Shown here: in pieces, positions 46,801 to 55,417 of the stretch
How positions within the stretch are numbered: the stretch's first letter is position 1
How the letters are laid out: each line of letters opens with the position of its first letter
From: Spirochaetae bacterium HGW-Spirochaetae-1
GTDB lineage: Bacteria; Spirochaetota; UBA4802; UBA5550
DNA: 64,000 nucleotides
Direction: 5' to 3'
Assembly (NCBI GenBank): GCA_002839375.1
Contig: PGXY01000009.1
Coordinates: forward strand, 1 to 64,000
The notes under the pieces: generated by a model
Database searches by the model: none
Told to the model about the DNA's origin: nothing
What the model saw: the letters and a program-made list of their open reading frames with translations, nothing else
Made by a program: the position numbers and the translations under genes

Positions 46801-46885
46801 TGATCCGGCCATTCAGTTCATTCAAAAACCATTCTCAATTATTGATTTTACAAAAAAAATTCGGGGAGTGCTTGACCAATATTAA
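43835..46885 (+). CDS. Hybrid histidine kinase with PocR, PAS and GAF input
   Basis: 1016 residues, no membrane helix. PocR domain at about 14-185, with Cys54, Cys69 and Cys91 as in the family ([31 protein letters not shown]). It is followed by PAS at about 203-315, a second PAS-like domain at about 328-455, and a GAF-like domain at about 480-630. HisKA has His657 ([20 protein letters not shown]), then HATPase and a C-terminal receiver with Asp948 ([10 protein letters not shown]). PocR domains are known from propanediol/cobalamin-linked regulation and hydrocarbon sensors, so the input is probably a small metabolite. GGAGC ribosome site. The cognate response regulator is not in the window. Confidence 0.9.
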   Translation: MKNEVTRTNLRFLELVNIDELRGLCESFTAITGTVTAILDLEGNILIATGWQDLCTQFHRVNAITANRCRESDTILASRLEKGEYYNVYKCKNGLVDVAVPIMISGEHVANFFTGQFFFEPPDKEYFIRQAEEFGFDKTDYLAALDRVPVFSEDRVKTMMDFFSRLARLIGEMGLAGKNLEEANIKLHKHYDDLEKSEANYCSVIENIQDVFYRSDAMGNLIMASPSLLTLLGHESLEDCLGKPIAETLYYNPEKRAEFLEKIKEHGRVTNYEVVLKRKDGTPVIVETSSHLYFNDAGDVAGVEGVFRDITMRRRAEDALRASEHQFKAIVDGSPIPQFVIDRNHCIIHWNRALEAYSGFKSEDFIGTNQQWRAFYGQERPCMADLLVDGLIDRVTQWYAGKYRHSRLIKDAFEAIDFFPEMKGGTWLYFTAAPFRNADGVIIGAVETLVDITGQKRAEGALRLNAERTETLLKINQMTDAPLNEIIEYAFEEAVKLTQSEMGYLGLMNDDETEMEVQAWSRDVMAACETADKFLHFSVKNAGLWGEAIRQRRAIITNDYNAPDQLKKGCPEGHVAIKRHMNIPLIVRSKIVLLAGVGNKANDYDETDIQQLTLLMEGMWRIIERRHDLEDRKKLEEKLIQAQKMETVGRLAGGVAHDFNNMLTPILGYAELVKNSLSQEDPRQKKLDVIIRASERCRDLVRQLLAFARKQPLEMSNVDLNSIITGFENMLRSTLHENIKLVINLGISQGSIMADVGQVEQIVLNLAVNAQDAMPEGGDLFITTSMIKLDDDYAMKHEDVEAGLYNVMEIADTGEGIDPEICKKVFEPFFTTKEGLGTGLGLATVYGIVKQHGGHISVYSEEGMGATFSVYFPLHSDSAMIAKPVLKQDAPLSGNETLMVVEDQKNVRTLAVEILKDCGYMVLEADDLKTAIKTADLHRGDIHLLITDVILPDGNGREPYENLSGGHTSIKVLYMSGYPSNVIIHHGVLDPAIQFIQKPFSIIDFTKKIRGVLDQY

Positions 46886-46930
46886 ATTCTGAGGATACAG
46901 GAAAGTAATTAAATTAAGAATTGTTCTATC

Positions 46931-47020
46931 AAATTTTTAAAAAGTCTTGCCTGCCGGGAACTTTCTGTTAATAATTTGACATATTGGTCATCAGGAACGG
47001 CCTTCCGATAAGACCTGTTA
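46931..47020 (+). repeat. Modular dispersed repeat, copy g
   Basis: Module A (AAATTTTTAAAAAGTCTTGC), then the TTAATAATTTGACATATTGG lead and module B (CAGGAACGGCCTTCCGATAA); module C is lost. It ends about 125 bp upstream of the toxin-antitoxin genes. Confidence 0.8.
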
Positions 47021-47144
47021 TCTGATCCTTCAGTCCACCTCACATTGCTTCTGGATTGAAAAACTTGGCGCTCTTCGTCTCTCCCCACGAATAAATAGCT
47101 TGACTTGACCTGAATTTGGACTAAATTATGGTCAGAGGTGGAAA

Positions 47145-47423
47145 ATGAAACTGAGTGAAGCGATTAAACCCATCAGCTACCTGAAGGCCCATGCCTCAGA
47201 ACTGGTGCGTGAGGTTTCGGAAGACCGAAAGACATTGATCATTACGCAAAACGGAGAGGCAAAGGTCATTGTTCAGGATCTGGAGACCTATGAAGAAACG
47301 CAGGATAGTCTTGCCATGCTGAAAATGCTCGCGCAGAGTATGGTAAGCAAAAAAGAAGGAAAATTTAAAACCAGCAGGCAATCATTCAAATCGGTTCGAG
47401 ACCGTGTAAAGGATCTTTCGTGA
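47145..47423 (+). CDS. Phd/YefM-type antitoxin
   Basis: 92 residues. The N-terminal Phd/YefM fold has EAIKPISYLKAHASELVREV and TLIITQNGEAKVIVQDLETY, and the C-terminal part (about 60-92) is the toxin-binding tail. Binds operator DNA and neutralises the adjacent RelE-type toxin. A TTGACC-N16-TATGGT promoter-like block lies at 47105-47132. Overlaps the toxin start (GTGA). Confidence 0.9.
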   Translation: MKLSEAIKPISYLKAHASELVREVSEDRKTLIITQNGEAKVIVQDLETYEETQDSLAMLKMLAQSMVSKKEGKFKTSRQSFKSVRDRVKDLS

Positions 47424-47743
47424 ACTACCAGGTAAATATCGTCAGTGACGCGGAAGACGATCTTTTCGAAATTTACACATACATCCTTTCGCACGATTCC
47501 TCCCATAACGCCGAGTACGTGCTGAATGAGATAGAAAAAGTCTGCGCGAGCCTGGAACAACTGCCGCAGAGGCGGCATGTCCCGCCGGAATTGTCGAGAA
47601 TAAATGTTTCCCACTTTCTCGAAGTTCACTTCAAACCCTATCGGATAATCTACGAGATTGACGGCAGGAAAGTCTTCATTCATTGTATTCTTGACGGAAG
47701 GCGTGATCTTCAGGACCTTCTGGCAAAAAGATTACTGCGATAA
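47420..47743 (+). CDS. RelE/ParE-type toxin
   Basis: 107 residues from GTG 47420. NYQVNIVSDAEDDLFEIYTY start, SLEQLPQRRHVPPEL, then LEVHFKPYRIIYEIDGRKV and VFIHCILDGRRDLQDLLAKR, the conserved RelE/ParE C-terminal strands. Probably an mRNA interferase or gyrase poison. Located directly after repeat copy g. Confidence 0.9.
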   Translation: MNYQVNIVSDAEDDLFEIYTYILSHDSSHNAEYVLNEIEKVCASLEQLPQRRHVPPELSRINVSHFLEVHFKPYRIIYEIDGRKVFIHCILDGRRDLQDLLAKRLLR

Positions 47744-48015
47744 CAGGATAATATCCCGGCCGGTACTGGCAGAAAGTCCCTTTTCAGTTGCAATACCGGT
47801 GAAGGGCAACCGGGTCCACCGGCGTGCCAATATCCTGAAGAGCTGAAGGGCAGACTGAGTATTCTTAATGTATAGATATATATCCCCGAAGGGCATTCCG
47901 GCAATTTAATCCCATCTGTTTACTTTTTGTATACCCAGGGCTGATTTTGACGGTGGTCTGTCTGCGAAGGACAGCGGAGGAATAAAACATTTGACATAAA
48001 TTCACCATTCTTTCA

Positions 48016-48037
48016 ACTGAAGTGATATCATTTCAGT
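48016..48037. promoter_or_regulatory. 22-bp near-perfect palindrome upstream of hemC
   Basis: ACTGAAGTGAT followed by ATCATTTCAGT, 20 of 22 positions symmetric, 24 bp before the hemC start. A TTGACA at 47991-47996 could be a -35 element, but a -10 at correct spacing is not clear. This is a good candidate operator for a haem-pathway regulator. The rest of 47744-48061 shows no gene. Confidence 0.6.
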
Positions 48038-48061
48038 ATTTTAGTGGAATATCAGGAATAT

Positions 48062-48964
48062 ATGAAAATTAAAATAGGTACGCGGGGAAGCGAGTTGGCC
48101 ATGTGGCAGGCCCGCTTTGTGGCCGGTCTCATCGGTCCGGAACGCACCGAGATCATAGTAATAAAAACCCAGGGTGATGCAATCCAGAACGTCTCTTTTG
48201 ACAAGATGGAAGGCAAGGGTTTCTTCACCAAGGAAATAGAAGAGGCCCTGCTGGATAAGAGGATAGACCTGGCGGTCCATTCCCTGAAAGACCTGCCTAC
48301 GGAAAATCCCGCGGGACTGGTCATCGCGGCAATTCCGGAACGCGAGGACCCCGCGGACCGGCTGCTCATGAGTCCCGAAGCCTGGGATGACGATATGCCG
48401 CTGCATCTGAAAGAGAATGCCGTGATCGGTACCAGTTCCATGCGCAGGATGGCCCAGCTGAAATTTCTCCGCAGCGATCTCCTCATTGAACCTCTCCGGG
48501 GAAATGTGAACACGAGGATACGGAAACTGCGTGAAGGGCGCTATGACGGCATCGTGCTGGCGGCGGCGGGCATAAAGCGGATAGACCTGGCAGTGGATGA
48601 TTTTAAATCGATTGTCCTGGGCACGGATATATTCCTGCCGGCGCCGGGACAGGGGGCTCTGGGCCTTCAGATCCGCGAAGATGACGATGATACGCTTCGC
48701 GCCGTGGCTCCCCTGAATCACGGCGGAACCGAACGGCTTGTTTCGGCTGAGCGTGCCTTTCTCCGTCATTTCGGCGGCGGCTGCCATATCCCCCTGGGCG
48801 CCTTTGCCGTGGACGAGGCCGGTGCGATACGGCTTCATGGGGTTGTGGCCTCCACGGACGGCAGCAAATCCCTCAGGGAGGAGATAACCGATACGGACCC
48901 GGAAAGCGCCGGATCAAGGCTCGCCCGGCTATTAAAGGATAAAGGAGCGGACAGGCTGATATGA
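48062..48964 (+). CDS. hemC: Hydroxymethylbilane synthase
   Basis: Makes hydroxymethylbilane from four porphobilinogen. Start at ATG 48062 (AGGAAT upstream; six upstream in-frame codons disfavoured). 300 residues: KIGTRGSELAMWQA, Asp77 in HSLKDLPT and Cys241 (HFGGGCHIPLGAFA) for the dipyrromethane cofactor. Its stop overlaps the cobA-hemD start (ATGA), first gene of the haem train. Confidence 0.97.
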   Translation: MKIKIGTRGSELAMWQARFVAGLIGPERTEIIVIKTQGDAIQNVSFDKMEGKGFFTKEIEEALLDKRIDLAVHSLKDLPTENPAGLVIAAIPEREDPADRLLMSPEAWDDDMPLHLKENAVIGTSSMRRMAQLKFLRSDLLIEPLRGNVNTRIRKLREGRYDGIVLAAAGIKRIDLAVDDFKSIVLGTDIFLPAPGQGALGLQIREDDDDTLRAVAPLNHGGTERLVSAERAFLRHFGGGCHIPLGAFAVDEAGAIRLHGVVASTDGSKSLREEITDTDPESAGSRLARLLKDKGADRLI

Positions 48965-50457
48965 AAACCGGTTTTGTGTATCTCGTGGGTGCCGGTCCCG
49001 GTGATCCGGGGCTTATAACCGTGAAGGCCCTGGAGGCCCTGGAGGAAGCGGACTGCATCATCTATGACTATCTTGCCAACGCGTCGCTTCTGCGCAGCTA
49101 TACCTGTGAAAAAATTTACGTGGGCAAGCAGGGCGGCGATCATACCCTGCCCCAGGAAGAGATAAACGATCTCCTGGTACGCAAGGCCAGGGAGGGAAAG
49201 ATCATTGTGCGCCTCAAGGGCGGCGATCCCTATATATTCGGCCGTGGCGGCGAGGAGGCCGAGGACCTGGTGGATGCCGGTATTCCCTTCTGCGTTGTTC
49301 CGGGCATATCGTCTTTTTATTCAGCGCCGGCCTATGCGGGCATTCCCCTGACGCACCGCGATTACGCCAATGCCTTTGAGGTTATCACGGGACACCGGCG
49401 GAGCGACGCCTCCGACGAAGAGGACGTCAATTTCCCCGATTATGATCCATGCCGTTCCTACGCGTTCCTCATGGGCATGAAGAACCTTGCCCACATAGCG
49501 GCTTCGCTGATAAAAGAAAAAAATTTTCCGGCCGATACGCCTGTTGCGATCATATCCTGGGGAACCAGGCCGGAACAGCAGGTAGTCACGGGAACTCTGA
49601 CCACCATTGCCGGGGAAGTGACCAGGTCCGGTGTGCGGCCGCCCGCCATCATCGTCGTGGGCCGCGTGGTGCTCCTCCGGGAAAAACTCCGGTGGTTTGA
49701 CACGCTGCCCCTTTTCGGCAAAAAGATCGTGGTGACCCGTACCCGGCAGCAGGCCTCGAAACTGACGAAAAAGCTGGCGTCTCTTGGCGCCCGTGTCATC
49801 GAGCTGCCCGCCCTGGAGATACGGGAAATGGAAGACGCGGGGCCCCTTCATGGGGCCATTGAGAAGCTGGGTAACTATAACTGGATTGTTTTCACGTCCC
49901 AGAATGCCGTGAATATATTTTTCAAACATCTGTTTGCCATGGGCAGGGACACCCGTTCCCTGGCGGGCTGTTACATAGCCGTCATCGGGAAGGCCACGGG
50001 CGACGAACTGCTGCGGTACGGACTGAAGCCCGACGTGGTGCCGGAAGAATTCGTGGCCGAGAGCCTCCTGGCCTCCCTGGAAAAGACCGGTATCACCGAC
50101 GGCACTATCCTGCTGCCCTGCTCCGAAGACGCCCGGGATACCCTGTACGAGGGAATGAAAAAGCTGGGAGCCCGCGTTGACCGCATCCATATCTATCGTC
50201 CGGAAAAACCGGAACCGGTACCGGTTGAGGAAATGGAAGAAGTGAGGAATGCCCATATGATCACCTTCGCCAGCTCGTCAACGGTTCGGCATTTTTTCGA
50301 TATGGTTCCCGAAACGAAAGCTGTTGCGGCCAGCATCGGCCCTGTGACGTCGTCGACGCTGCGTGAACTGGGCCATGCGCCCGTTGTGGAAGCCGGGGAG
50401 TATACCATCGACGGCCTGGTGCAGGCCATCACCGATTATTACCGGGAAAAGAATTAA
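48961..50457 (+). CDS. cobA-hemD: Fused uroporphyrinogen-III methyltransferase / uroporphyrinogen-III synthase
   Basis: 498 residues. The N-terminal part (about 1-243) is the SAM-dependent CobA: VYLVGAGPGDPGLITVKALE, RLKGGDPYIFGRGGEEAE, PGISSFYSAPAYAGIPLTHR. It converts uroporphyrinogen III to precorrin-2. The C-terminal part (about 252-498) is HemD: VVTRTRQQASKLTKKLASLG, FTSQNAVNIFFKHL, SIGPVTSSTLRELG. The fusion channels hydroxymethylbilane to precorrin-2, the siroheme branch, consistent with the Ahb genes downstream. Confidence 0.93.
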   Translation: MKTGFVYLVGAGPGDPGLITVKALEALEEADCIIYDYLANASLLRSYTCEKIYVGKQGGDHTLPQEEINDLLVRKAREGKIIVRLKGGDPYIFGRGGEEAEDLVDAGIPFCVVPGISSFYSAPAYAGIPLTHRDYANAFEVITGHRRSDASDEEDVNFPDYDPCRSYAFLMGMKNLAHIAASLIKEKNFPADTPVAIISWGTRPEQQVVTGTLTTIAGEVTRSGVRPPAIIVVGRVVLLREKLRWFDTLPLFGKKIVVTRTRQQASKLTKKLASLGARVIELPALEIREMEDAGPLHGAIEKLGNYNWIVFTSQNAVNIFFKHLFAMGRDTRSLAGCYIAVIGKATGDELLRYGLKPDVVPEEFVAESLLASLEKTGITDGTILLPCSEDARDTLYEGMKKLGARVDRIHIYRPEKPEPVPVEEMEEVRNAHMITFASSSTVRHFFDMVPETKAVAASIGPVTSSTLRELGHAPVVEAGEYTIDGLVQAITDYYREKN

Positions 50458-50477
50458 GAAGAAGGGGAGGATAGACG

Positions 50478-51446
50478 ATGCCAACCTACAGGCCGCGACG
50501 ACTCAGAACAACGAAAACCATACGGGACCTCGTTTCCGAAACGGTTGTCATGCCTTCGAAACTCATCATGCCACATTTTGTCCGCGAGGGAAAAGATATA
50601 CGAGAGGCAATTACTTCCATGCCCGGCATCGACCGTGTTTCCCTCGACAATCTCATAAAAGACATTGAATCGGATCTTAACCTGGGAATCACTATGGTTC
50701 TTCTTTTCGGTATTCCCGATGAGAAGGATGAAAAGGGGACCGGGGCCTGGGATGAATCGGGAATCGTCCAGCAGGCGGTCCGGGAAATAAAAAAACGCTT
50801 CCCCGGAATCTGCGTTATCACCGACGTGTGTCTCTGTGAATACACCAGTCACGGCCATTGCGGTATCGTGAGCGACAGCCGGGTCCTCAATGATCCCACC
50901 CTGGAGCTTCTGGCCAGGACGGCCCTTTCCCATGCCGCTGCCGGGGCAGACATGGTGGCCCCGTCGGACATGATGGACGGTAGGGTCGGGGCCATCCGCG
51001 ATGCACTGGACGGCGGTGGTTTTGACGAAACGGCAATCATGGCCTATTCGGCCAAGTACGCCTCGGCTTTTTACGGTCCCTTCAGGGACGCCGCGGGGAG
51101 CGCCCCGCAGTTCGGCGACCGCCAGAGCTACCAGATGGACTGCCGCAACGCCCGGGAGGCCGAGCGCGAGGTAATCCTGGATCTCGACGAGGGAGCCGAT
51201 ATCGTCATGGTGAAGCCGGCGCTGTCCTATCTTGACATAATATACCGGGTAAAGGAGATTTCTCCCGTGCCGGTGTGCGCCTATAACGTGAGCGGCGAAT
51301 ACTCCATGGTCAAGGCGGCTGCGCGTCTCGGCCTGGGTGATGAGCGGCGGCTGACGTTGGAAATACTGACGTCCATATTCAGGGCCGGGGCCGACATGGT
51401 GATTTCATATCACACCAGGGATCTGCTGAAGAATAAGTGGCTGTAG
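50478..51446 (+). CDS. hemB: Delta-aminolevulinic acid dehydratase (porphobilinogen synthase)
   Basis: 322 residues. Cys118, Cys120 and Cys128 in DVCLCEYTSHGHCG form the zinc-type active site. The Schiff-base region is MAYSAKYASAFYGPFRDAAG, with VKPALSYLDIIYRVKE later. Condenses two aminolevulinates. 20 bp after cobA-hemD, ribosome site GGGGAGGA. Confidence 0.96.
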   Translation: MPTYRPRRLRTTKTIRDLVSETVVMPSKLIMPHFVREGKDIREAITSMPGIDRVSLDNLIKDIESDLNLGITMVLLFGIPDEKDEKGTGAWDESGIVQQAVREIKKRFPGICVITDVCLCEYTSHGHCGIVSDSRVLNDPTLELLARTALSHAAAGADMVAPSDMMDGRVGAIRDALDGGGFDETAIMAYSAKYASAFYGPFRDAAGSAPQFGDRQSYQMDCRNAREAEREVILDLDEGADIVMVKPALSYLDIIYRVKEISPVPVCAYNVSGEYSMVKAAARLGLGDERRLTLEILTSIFRAGADMVISYHTRDLLKNKWL

Positions 51447-51454
51447 ATGACACA

Positions 51455-51521
51455 GGCCCCCTAAATCTTCCGGAGGGGGACTTGTAAAAGGTATATTTTA
51501 AACCCCTTACAGGGGTGGCGG
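51455..51521. repeat. Dispersed palindromic repeat (copy 2) inside haem genes
   Basis: Reverse-complement match to 30046-30117: GGCCCCCTAAATCTTCC ... GAGGGGGACTT ... TTTTAAACCCC ... GGGGTGGCGG. Lies between hemB and hemL, the only wide gap within the haem gene train, and could fold in the mRNA. Confidence 0.75.
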
Positions 51522-51628
51522 GTTTCTATTTATATATCCTATGAATCACTTTGCCGGGGTCTTGCTGAATTAAGTTTATCCCTGCATCGGGGGCCGGGGA
51601 GAATGAACTTTAAACTGGAGTTGATTTT

Positions 51629-52921
51629 ATGAATACAAAAAATTCCGCTTTGCTGTATGCCGAGGCTTTGAAGCTCCTCCCCGGCGGGGTCGATTCGCCG
51701 GTGCGCGCCTTCCGCTCCGTGGGAGGCGACCCGCTCTTCATGAAGAGGGGAGTCGGGTCCCGTATATTCGATGAAGATAACAATGAATACATAGATTACT
51801 GTATGTCATGGGGTCCGCTGATCCTGGGCCATGCCGATCCCGATGTAGTCAAGGCCGTTCAGATAACGGCCGAGAGTGGAACCAGTTTCGGCACACCCCA
51901 TAAGTATGAGGTGGAGCTGGCAAAACTGGTGACCGGCTCTTTTCCGAGCATAAAAAAAATCCGTTTTGTCAACTCCGGCACCGAAGCCGTCATGAGTGCC
52001 ATACGCCTGGCCCGGGGTTTTACGGGGAGGGACAAATTCATCAAGTTCGACGGATGCTATCATGGTCATGCCGACCATCTGCTCGTGGCGGCCGGGTCAG
52101 GCCTGGCTACCCTGGGCACGCCCGATTCCGCCGGGGTGACGGCCGCCAATGCCGGGGACACCATCGTACTCCCCTTCAATGACCTGGATGCTCTCGCGGC
52201 ATGCCTGTCAGAAAATGATTCTCTTGTTGCCGCTGTCATCATGGAACCCGTTCCCTGCAATTATGGCCTCATCATGCCGTCGGAAAAATATCTCCAGGGT
52301 GTCCGGTCTCTCTGTACCCGGCACAACGTGGTACTGATTTTCGATGAGGTTATTACGGGCTACCGGCTCTCCGACGGTGGCGCTCAGAAATATTACGGCA
52401 TTGAGGCGGACCTGACCACGCTGGGCAAGATAATCGGCGGCGGCCTTCCCGTGGGGGCTTACGGCGGCAGGGAGGATATCATGAAAATGGTGGCTCCCGA
52501 TGGTCCTGTGTACCAGGCAGGCACCCTGTCAGGCAACCCCCTGGCCATGGCCGCGGGGATTGCCACCCTGAAAAAGCTGGTCAACGGTTCTCCCTATGTC
52601 ATGCTTCAGCATAAGGCCGATTATTTCCGCGATATACTGAAGCCTTCCCTGGCGAAATACGAGGGGCGTTTCCTGTTTCAGCAGATAGGATCGGTTTTTT
52701 CATTCTGCTTCACGGACAAAAAGACTATCATCTCCGTGGATGATATAAAAAAGGGCGATATGAAACTCTTTGCCAGGTTTCATCATGAGATGCTGTCAAA
52801 GGGAGTGTATCTCGCACCATCGGGATATGAGGTGGGATTCATTTCCCTGGCTCACAGCGACGAAGATCTGATACGAACGGCCGACGCCGTGAGTCATTCA
52901 CTGGCAGCGGTCCTGGGATGA
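51629..52921 (+). CDS. hemL: Glutamate-1-semialdehyde 2,1-aminomutase
   Basis: 430 residues. PLP-dependent class III aminotransferase: LPGGVDSPVRAFRSVGGDP, CYHGHADHLLVAAGSG, IFDEVITGYRLSDGG and Lys267 in TLGKIIGGGLPVGAYGG. Makes aminolevulinate from glutamate semialdehyde. GGAG ribosome site. Confidence 0.97.
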   Translation: MNTKNSALLYAEALKLLPGGVDSPVRAFRSVGGDPLFMKRGVGSRIFDEDNNEYIDYCMSWGPLILGHADPDVVKAVQITAESGTSFGTPHKYEVELAKLVTGSFPSIKKIRFVNSGTEAVMSAIRLARGFTGRDKFIKFDGCYHGHADHLLVAAGSGLATLGTPDSAGVTAANAGDTIVLPFNDLDALAACLSENDSLVAAVIMEPVPCNYGLIMPSEKYLQGVRSLCTRHNVVLIFDEVITGYRLSDGGAQKYYGIEADLTTLGKIIGGGLPVGAYGGREDIMKMVAPDGPVYQAGTLSGNPLAMAAGIATLKKLVNGSPYVMLQHKADYFRDILKPSLAKYEGRFLFQQIGSVFSFCFTDKKTIISVDDIKKGDMKLFARFHHEMLSKGVYLAPSGYEVGFISLAHSDEDLIRTADAVSHSLAAVLG

Positions 52922-53018
52922 TCGTGCCGGGGCCGGTTTCGTAAGGGCGATAGAATAGTTATTTACAACGCATCGCGTACCATGTTATTATGAAGGCAAA
53001 ACGAACAGGATAAATGAG

Positions 53019-54326
53019 ATGGGGCATAAAACAGCTGATATAGCGGTAATAGGTTTCAGTCATAAAACGGCGCCCGTGGAAAAACGGGAGTGTTTCTCGA
53101 TTCACTATGACATTCTGCCGGAACTCTACGGGAAAATGAGGGAACATGCCATTGATGAGGCCGTATATATGGCCACATGCAACCGCGTTGAGACCTACAT
53201 AGCATCTCGTTCCGTGAAGAAAGACATTGAAAAGATTACCGCGATGTATGAAGAGATATCCGGCATGCCGTATGATGAATTCAAGGATCACCTCTATGTG
53301 AAAACTTCCCGGGAGGCCGTTCATCACCTTCTTTCGGTCATATCCTCCCTGGACAGCATGGTGCTGGGCGAGAATGAGATTGTGGGCCAGGTGAAGGACG
53401 CCTTTACCCATGCCGTGTATAACAAGGCTGTGGGTCCCGTCCTGAACAAGCTCTTTCATCAGGCCTTCCGCACCGCGAAGCAGGTGAAAACCGAAACCGA
53501 TATCTCGCGCAATCCCCTGTCTGTGGCCTATATCGCTGCTGATCTGGCACGGAAACTTTTTCCCGATTTTCAGAATCGAAAAGCGCTGCTTGTGGGCGCC
53601 GGTGAAATGGGAGAGCTTATACTGAAATATTTTACCAAGTACGATATAGGCCACGTCACTATCGCCAACCGCTCGATCCATAATTCTGAGAGGATTGCCG
53701 CAGAAATCAATCGTGAAGCCGAGATTGTGCTTCTGGAGGATATTACCGAAACGGCAGCCGAAGTCGATATCGTGATTACATCGGTTACGGCGCCCCATTA
53801 CATGGTAACCGCCGAGATGGCCAGGGAAATCATGAAGATAAGGAAAAACCGCCCGTTGTTTCTTATCGATATAGCTGTCCCCAGGAATATTGATCCCGAA
53901 GTGGCCGACGTGGAGGGTGTTCATCTCTACAATATAGACAGCCTCCAGGACATCGCCGATGATAATCTGAAGAGCAGGATCAAGGAGGTCGACCTTGCCC
54001 GGGAGTTTATCGAGACTAACGTAAAAGATTTTTTTGAGTGGTTCCAGGAACTGTCCGTGGCTCCCACGATCGTCTCCATACAGAACACCTTTGATGAAAT
54101 CCGCTCGAAGGAGCTGGGTCGCTACAGGAAGAAAAAATTGAAACATCTCAGTGATGATGATTTCGCACTGATAGAGGATTTGACCAGACAGATTATGACG
54201 AAGACGCTTCATAATCCCATTATGAATCTGAAGCGCTATCACCGCGCTTCCGGTGATGATCATTCTGAAAAAGAACACCTGCGCCTTCAGACCAAGTTTA
54301 TAGAGGAGTTATTCAGCAAAAAATGA
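53019..54326 (+). CDS. hemA: Glutamyl-tRNA reductase
   Basis: 435 residues. GFSHKTAPVEKRE start and active-site Cys54 in MATCNRVETY, then LVGAGEMGELILKYF NADPH-binding motif and IDIAVPRNIDPEV. First committed step from glutamyl-tRNA. Overlaps the ahbD start by four bases. Confidence 0.96.
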   Translation: MGHKTADIAVIGFSHKTAPVEKRECFSIHYDILPELYGKMREHAIDEAVYMATCNRVETYIASRSVKKDIEKITAMYEEISGMPYDEFKDHLYVKTSREAVHHLLSVISSLDSMVLGENEIVGQVKDAFTHAVYNKAVGPVLNKLFHQAFRTAKQVKTETDISRNPLSVAYIAADLARKLFPDFQNRKALLVGAGEMGELILKYFTKYDIGHVTIANRSIHNSERIAAEINREAEIVLLEDITETAAEVDIVITSVTAPHYMVTAEMAREIMKIRKNRPLFLIDIAVPRNIDPEVADVEGVHLYNIDSLQDIADDNLKSRIKEVDLAREFIETNVKDFFEWFQELSVAPTIVSIQNTFDEIRSKELGRYRKKKLKHLSDDDFALIEDLTRQIMTKTLHNPIMNLKRYHRASGDDHSEKEHLRLQTKFIEELFSKK

Positions 54327-55417
54327 AAATGCCCGATAAACCCAGGCTCATATTCTGGGAACTGACAAAGCAATGCAATTTGGCATGTAAACACTGCCGC
54401 GCCGAGGCTGAAAACATCGATTACGGCGGAGAGCTTGAGCTGGACCAGGTAAAAAAAATAATCGATGACATAGCGGATTTTTCCAGTCCCATACTGGTCC
54501 TCACCGGTGGCGAGCCCCTGTATCGGCATGATGTTTTTGATATTGCCCGGTACGCCGGTGAAAAAAAACTCCGCGTGGCCCTGGCAACCAATGGCACGCT
54601 TATTGACACCGATTGCGCCGCTAAAATAAGGGATGCCGGTATCGCCCGCGTCAGCATTTCCATTGACGGAAGCACGGCCGCCTCACACGACGATTTTCGC
54701 GGTATCCCCGGTTCATTTGACGGCGCCGTGCGCGGAGCCCGTCTTCTCAGGGAACAGGGGGTGGAATTTCAGTTCAACACCACCGTGACAAAAAGAAATG
54801 TTCATGAGATCGAGGATATTCTGAAATTCGCCGTTGGAGAAGGTGCCGCGGCCCTGCATATATTCATGCTGGTCCCCGTGGGCTGCGGTGTTGAAATCGC
54901 CGAAACCGACATGATATCCAGCGAAAAATACGAGGAAGTTCTGAACTGGTTTTACGACCGCTCGAAAGACACGAAGATGGAACTCAAGGCAACGTGCGCT
55001 CCTCATTATTATCGTGTTATACGCCAGCGGGCCCGGGAAGAAGGCCGCACCCTGTCCTTTGAGCATGACGGCATGGCTGCCATGACCAGGGGATGTCTGG
55101 CCGGAAGCGGCGTATGCTTCATTTCACACCGCGGCGACGTTCAGCCCTGCGGATACCTGCCACTGGTGGCGGGGAATGTCCTGGCTGATGATTTTAAAAA
55201 AATATGGGAGGAGTCGGAGCTCTTCCTGTCGCTGCGCGACGCTGACCGTCTCGAAGGTAAATGCGGCGAATGCGGATACCGCATGGTATGCGGGGGCTGC
55301 CGGGCCAGGGCGCACTATGCCACGGGCCGTTACCTGGACGAAGAGCCGTACTGCCTGTATGAGCCGAAGGGGAAAGAACAATGCCGGAATTCAGCAGCAG
55401 CGAAGCAAAAATCCTGA
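54323..55417 (+). CDS. ahbD: Radical SAM haem synthase (AhbD-like)
   Basis: 364 residues. Cluster motif C18-x3-C22-x2-C25 (TKQCNLACKHC), LTGGEPLYRHDVF, then a C-terminal SPASM-like Cys set (GECGYRMVCGGCRARAHYAT). In the siroheme-dependent route AhbD converts iron-coproporphyrin III to haem b by decarboxylating two propionates. Assignment versus AhbC rests on order, size and Cys layout. Its end overlaps the ahbAB start by 37 bp. Confidence 0.8.
   Translation: MKMPDKPRLIFWELTKQCNLACKHCRAEAENIDYGGELELDQVKKIIDDIADFSSPILVLTGGEPLYRHDVFDIARYAGEKKLRVALATNGTLIDTDCAAKIRDAGIARVSISIDGSTAASHDDFRGIPGSFDGAVRGARLLREQGVEFQFNTTVTKRNVHEIEDILKFAVGEGAAALHIFMLVPVGCGVEIAETDMISSEKYEEVLNWFYDRSKDTKMELKATCAPHYYRVIRQRAREEGRTLSFEHDGMAAMTRGCLAGSGVCFISHRGDVQPCGYLPLVAGNVLADDFKKIWEESELFLSLRDADRLEGKCGECGYRMVCGGCRARAHYATGRYLDEEPYCLYEPKGKEQCRNSAAAKQKS

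Noticed and set aside
32401-47020. CRISPR array
   Set aside because: The repeats are long, few, variable in module content and separated by whole genes of kilobase scale, with no short direct repeats or spacers.
52959-54278. Long minus-strand frame opposite hemA
   Set aside because: It is the shadow of the well-recognised glutamyl-tRNA reductase gene.
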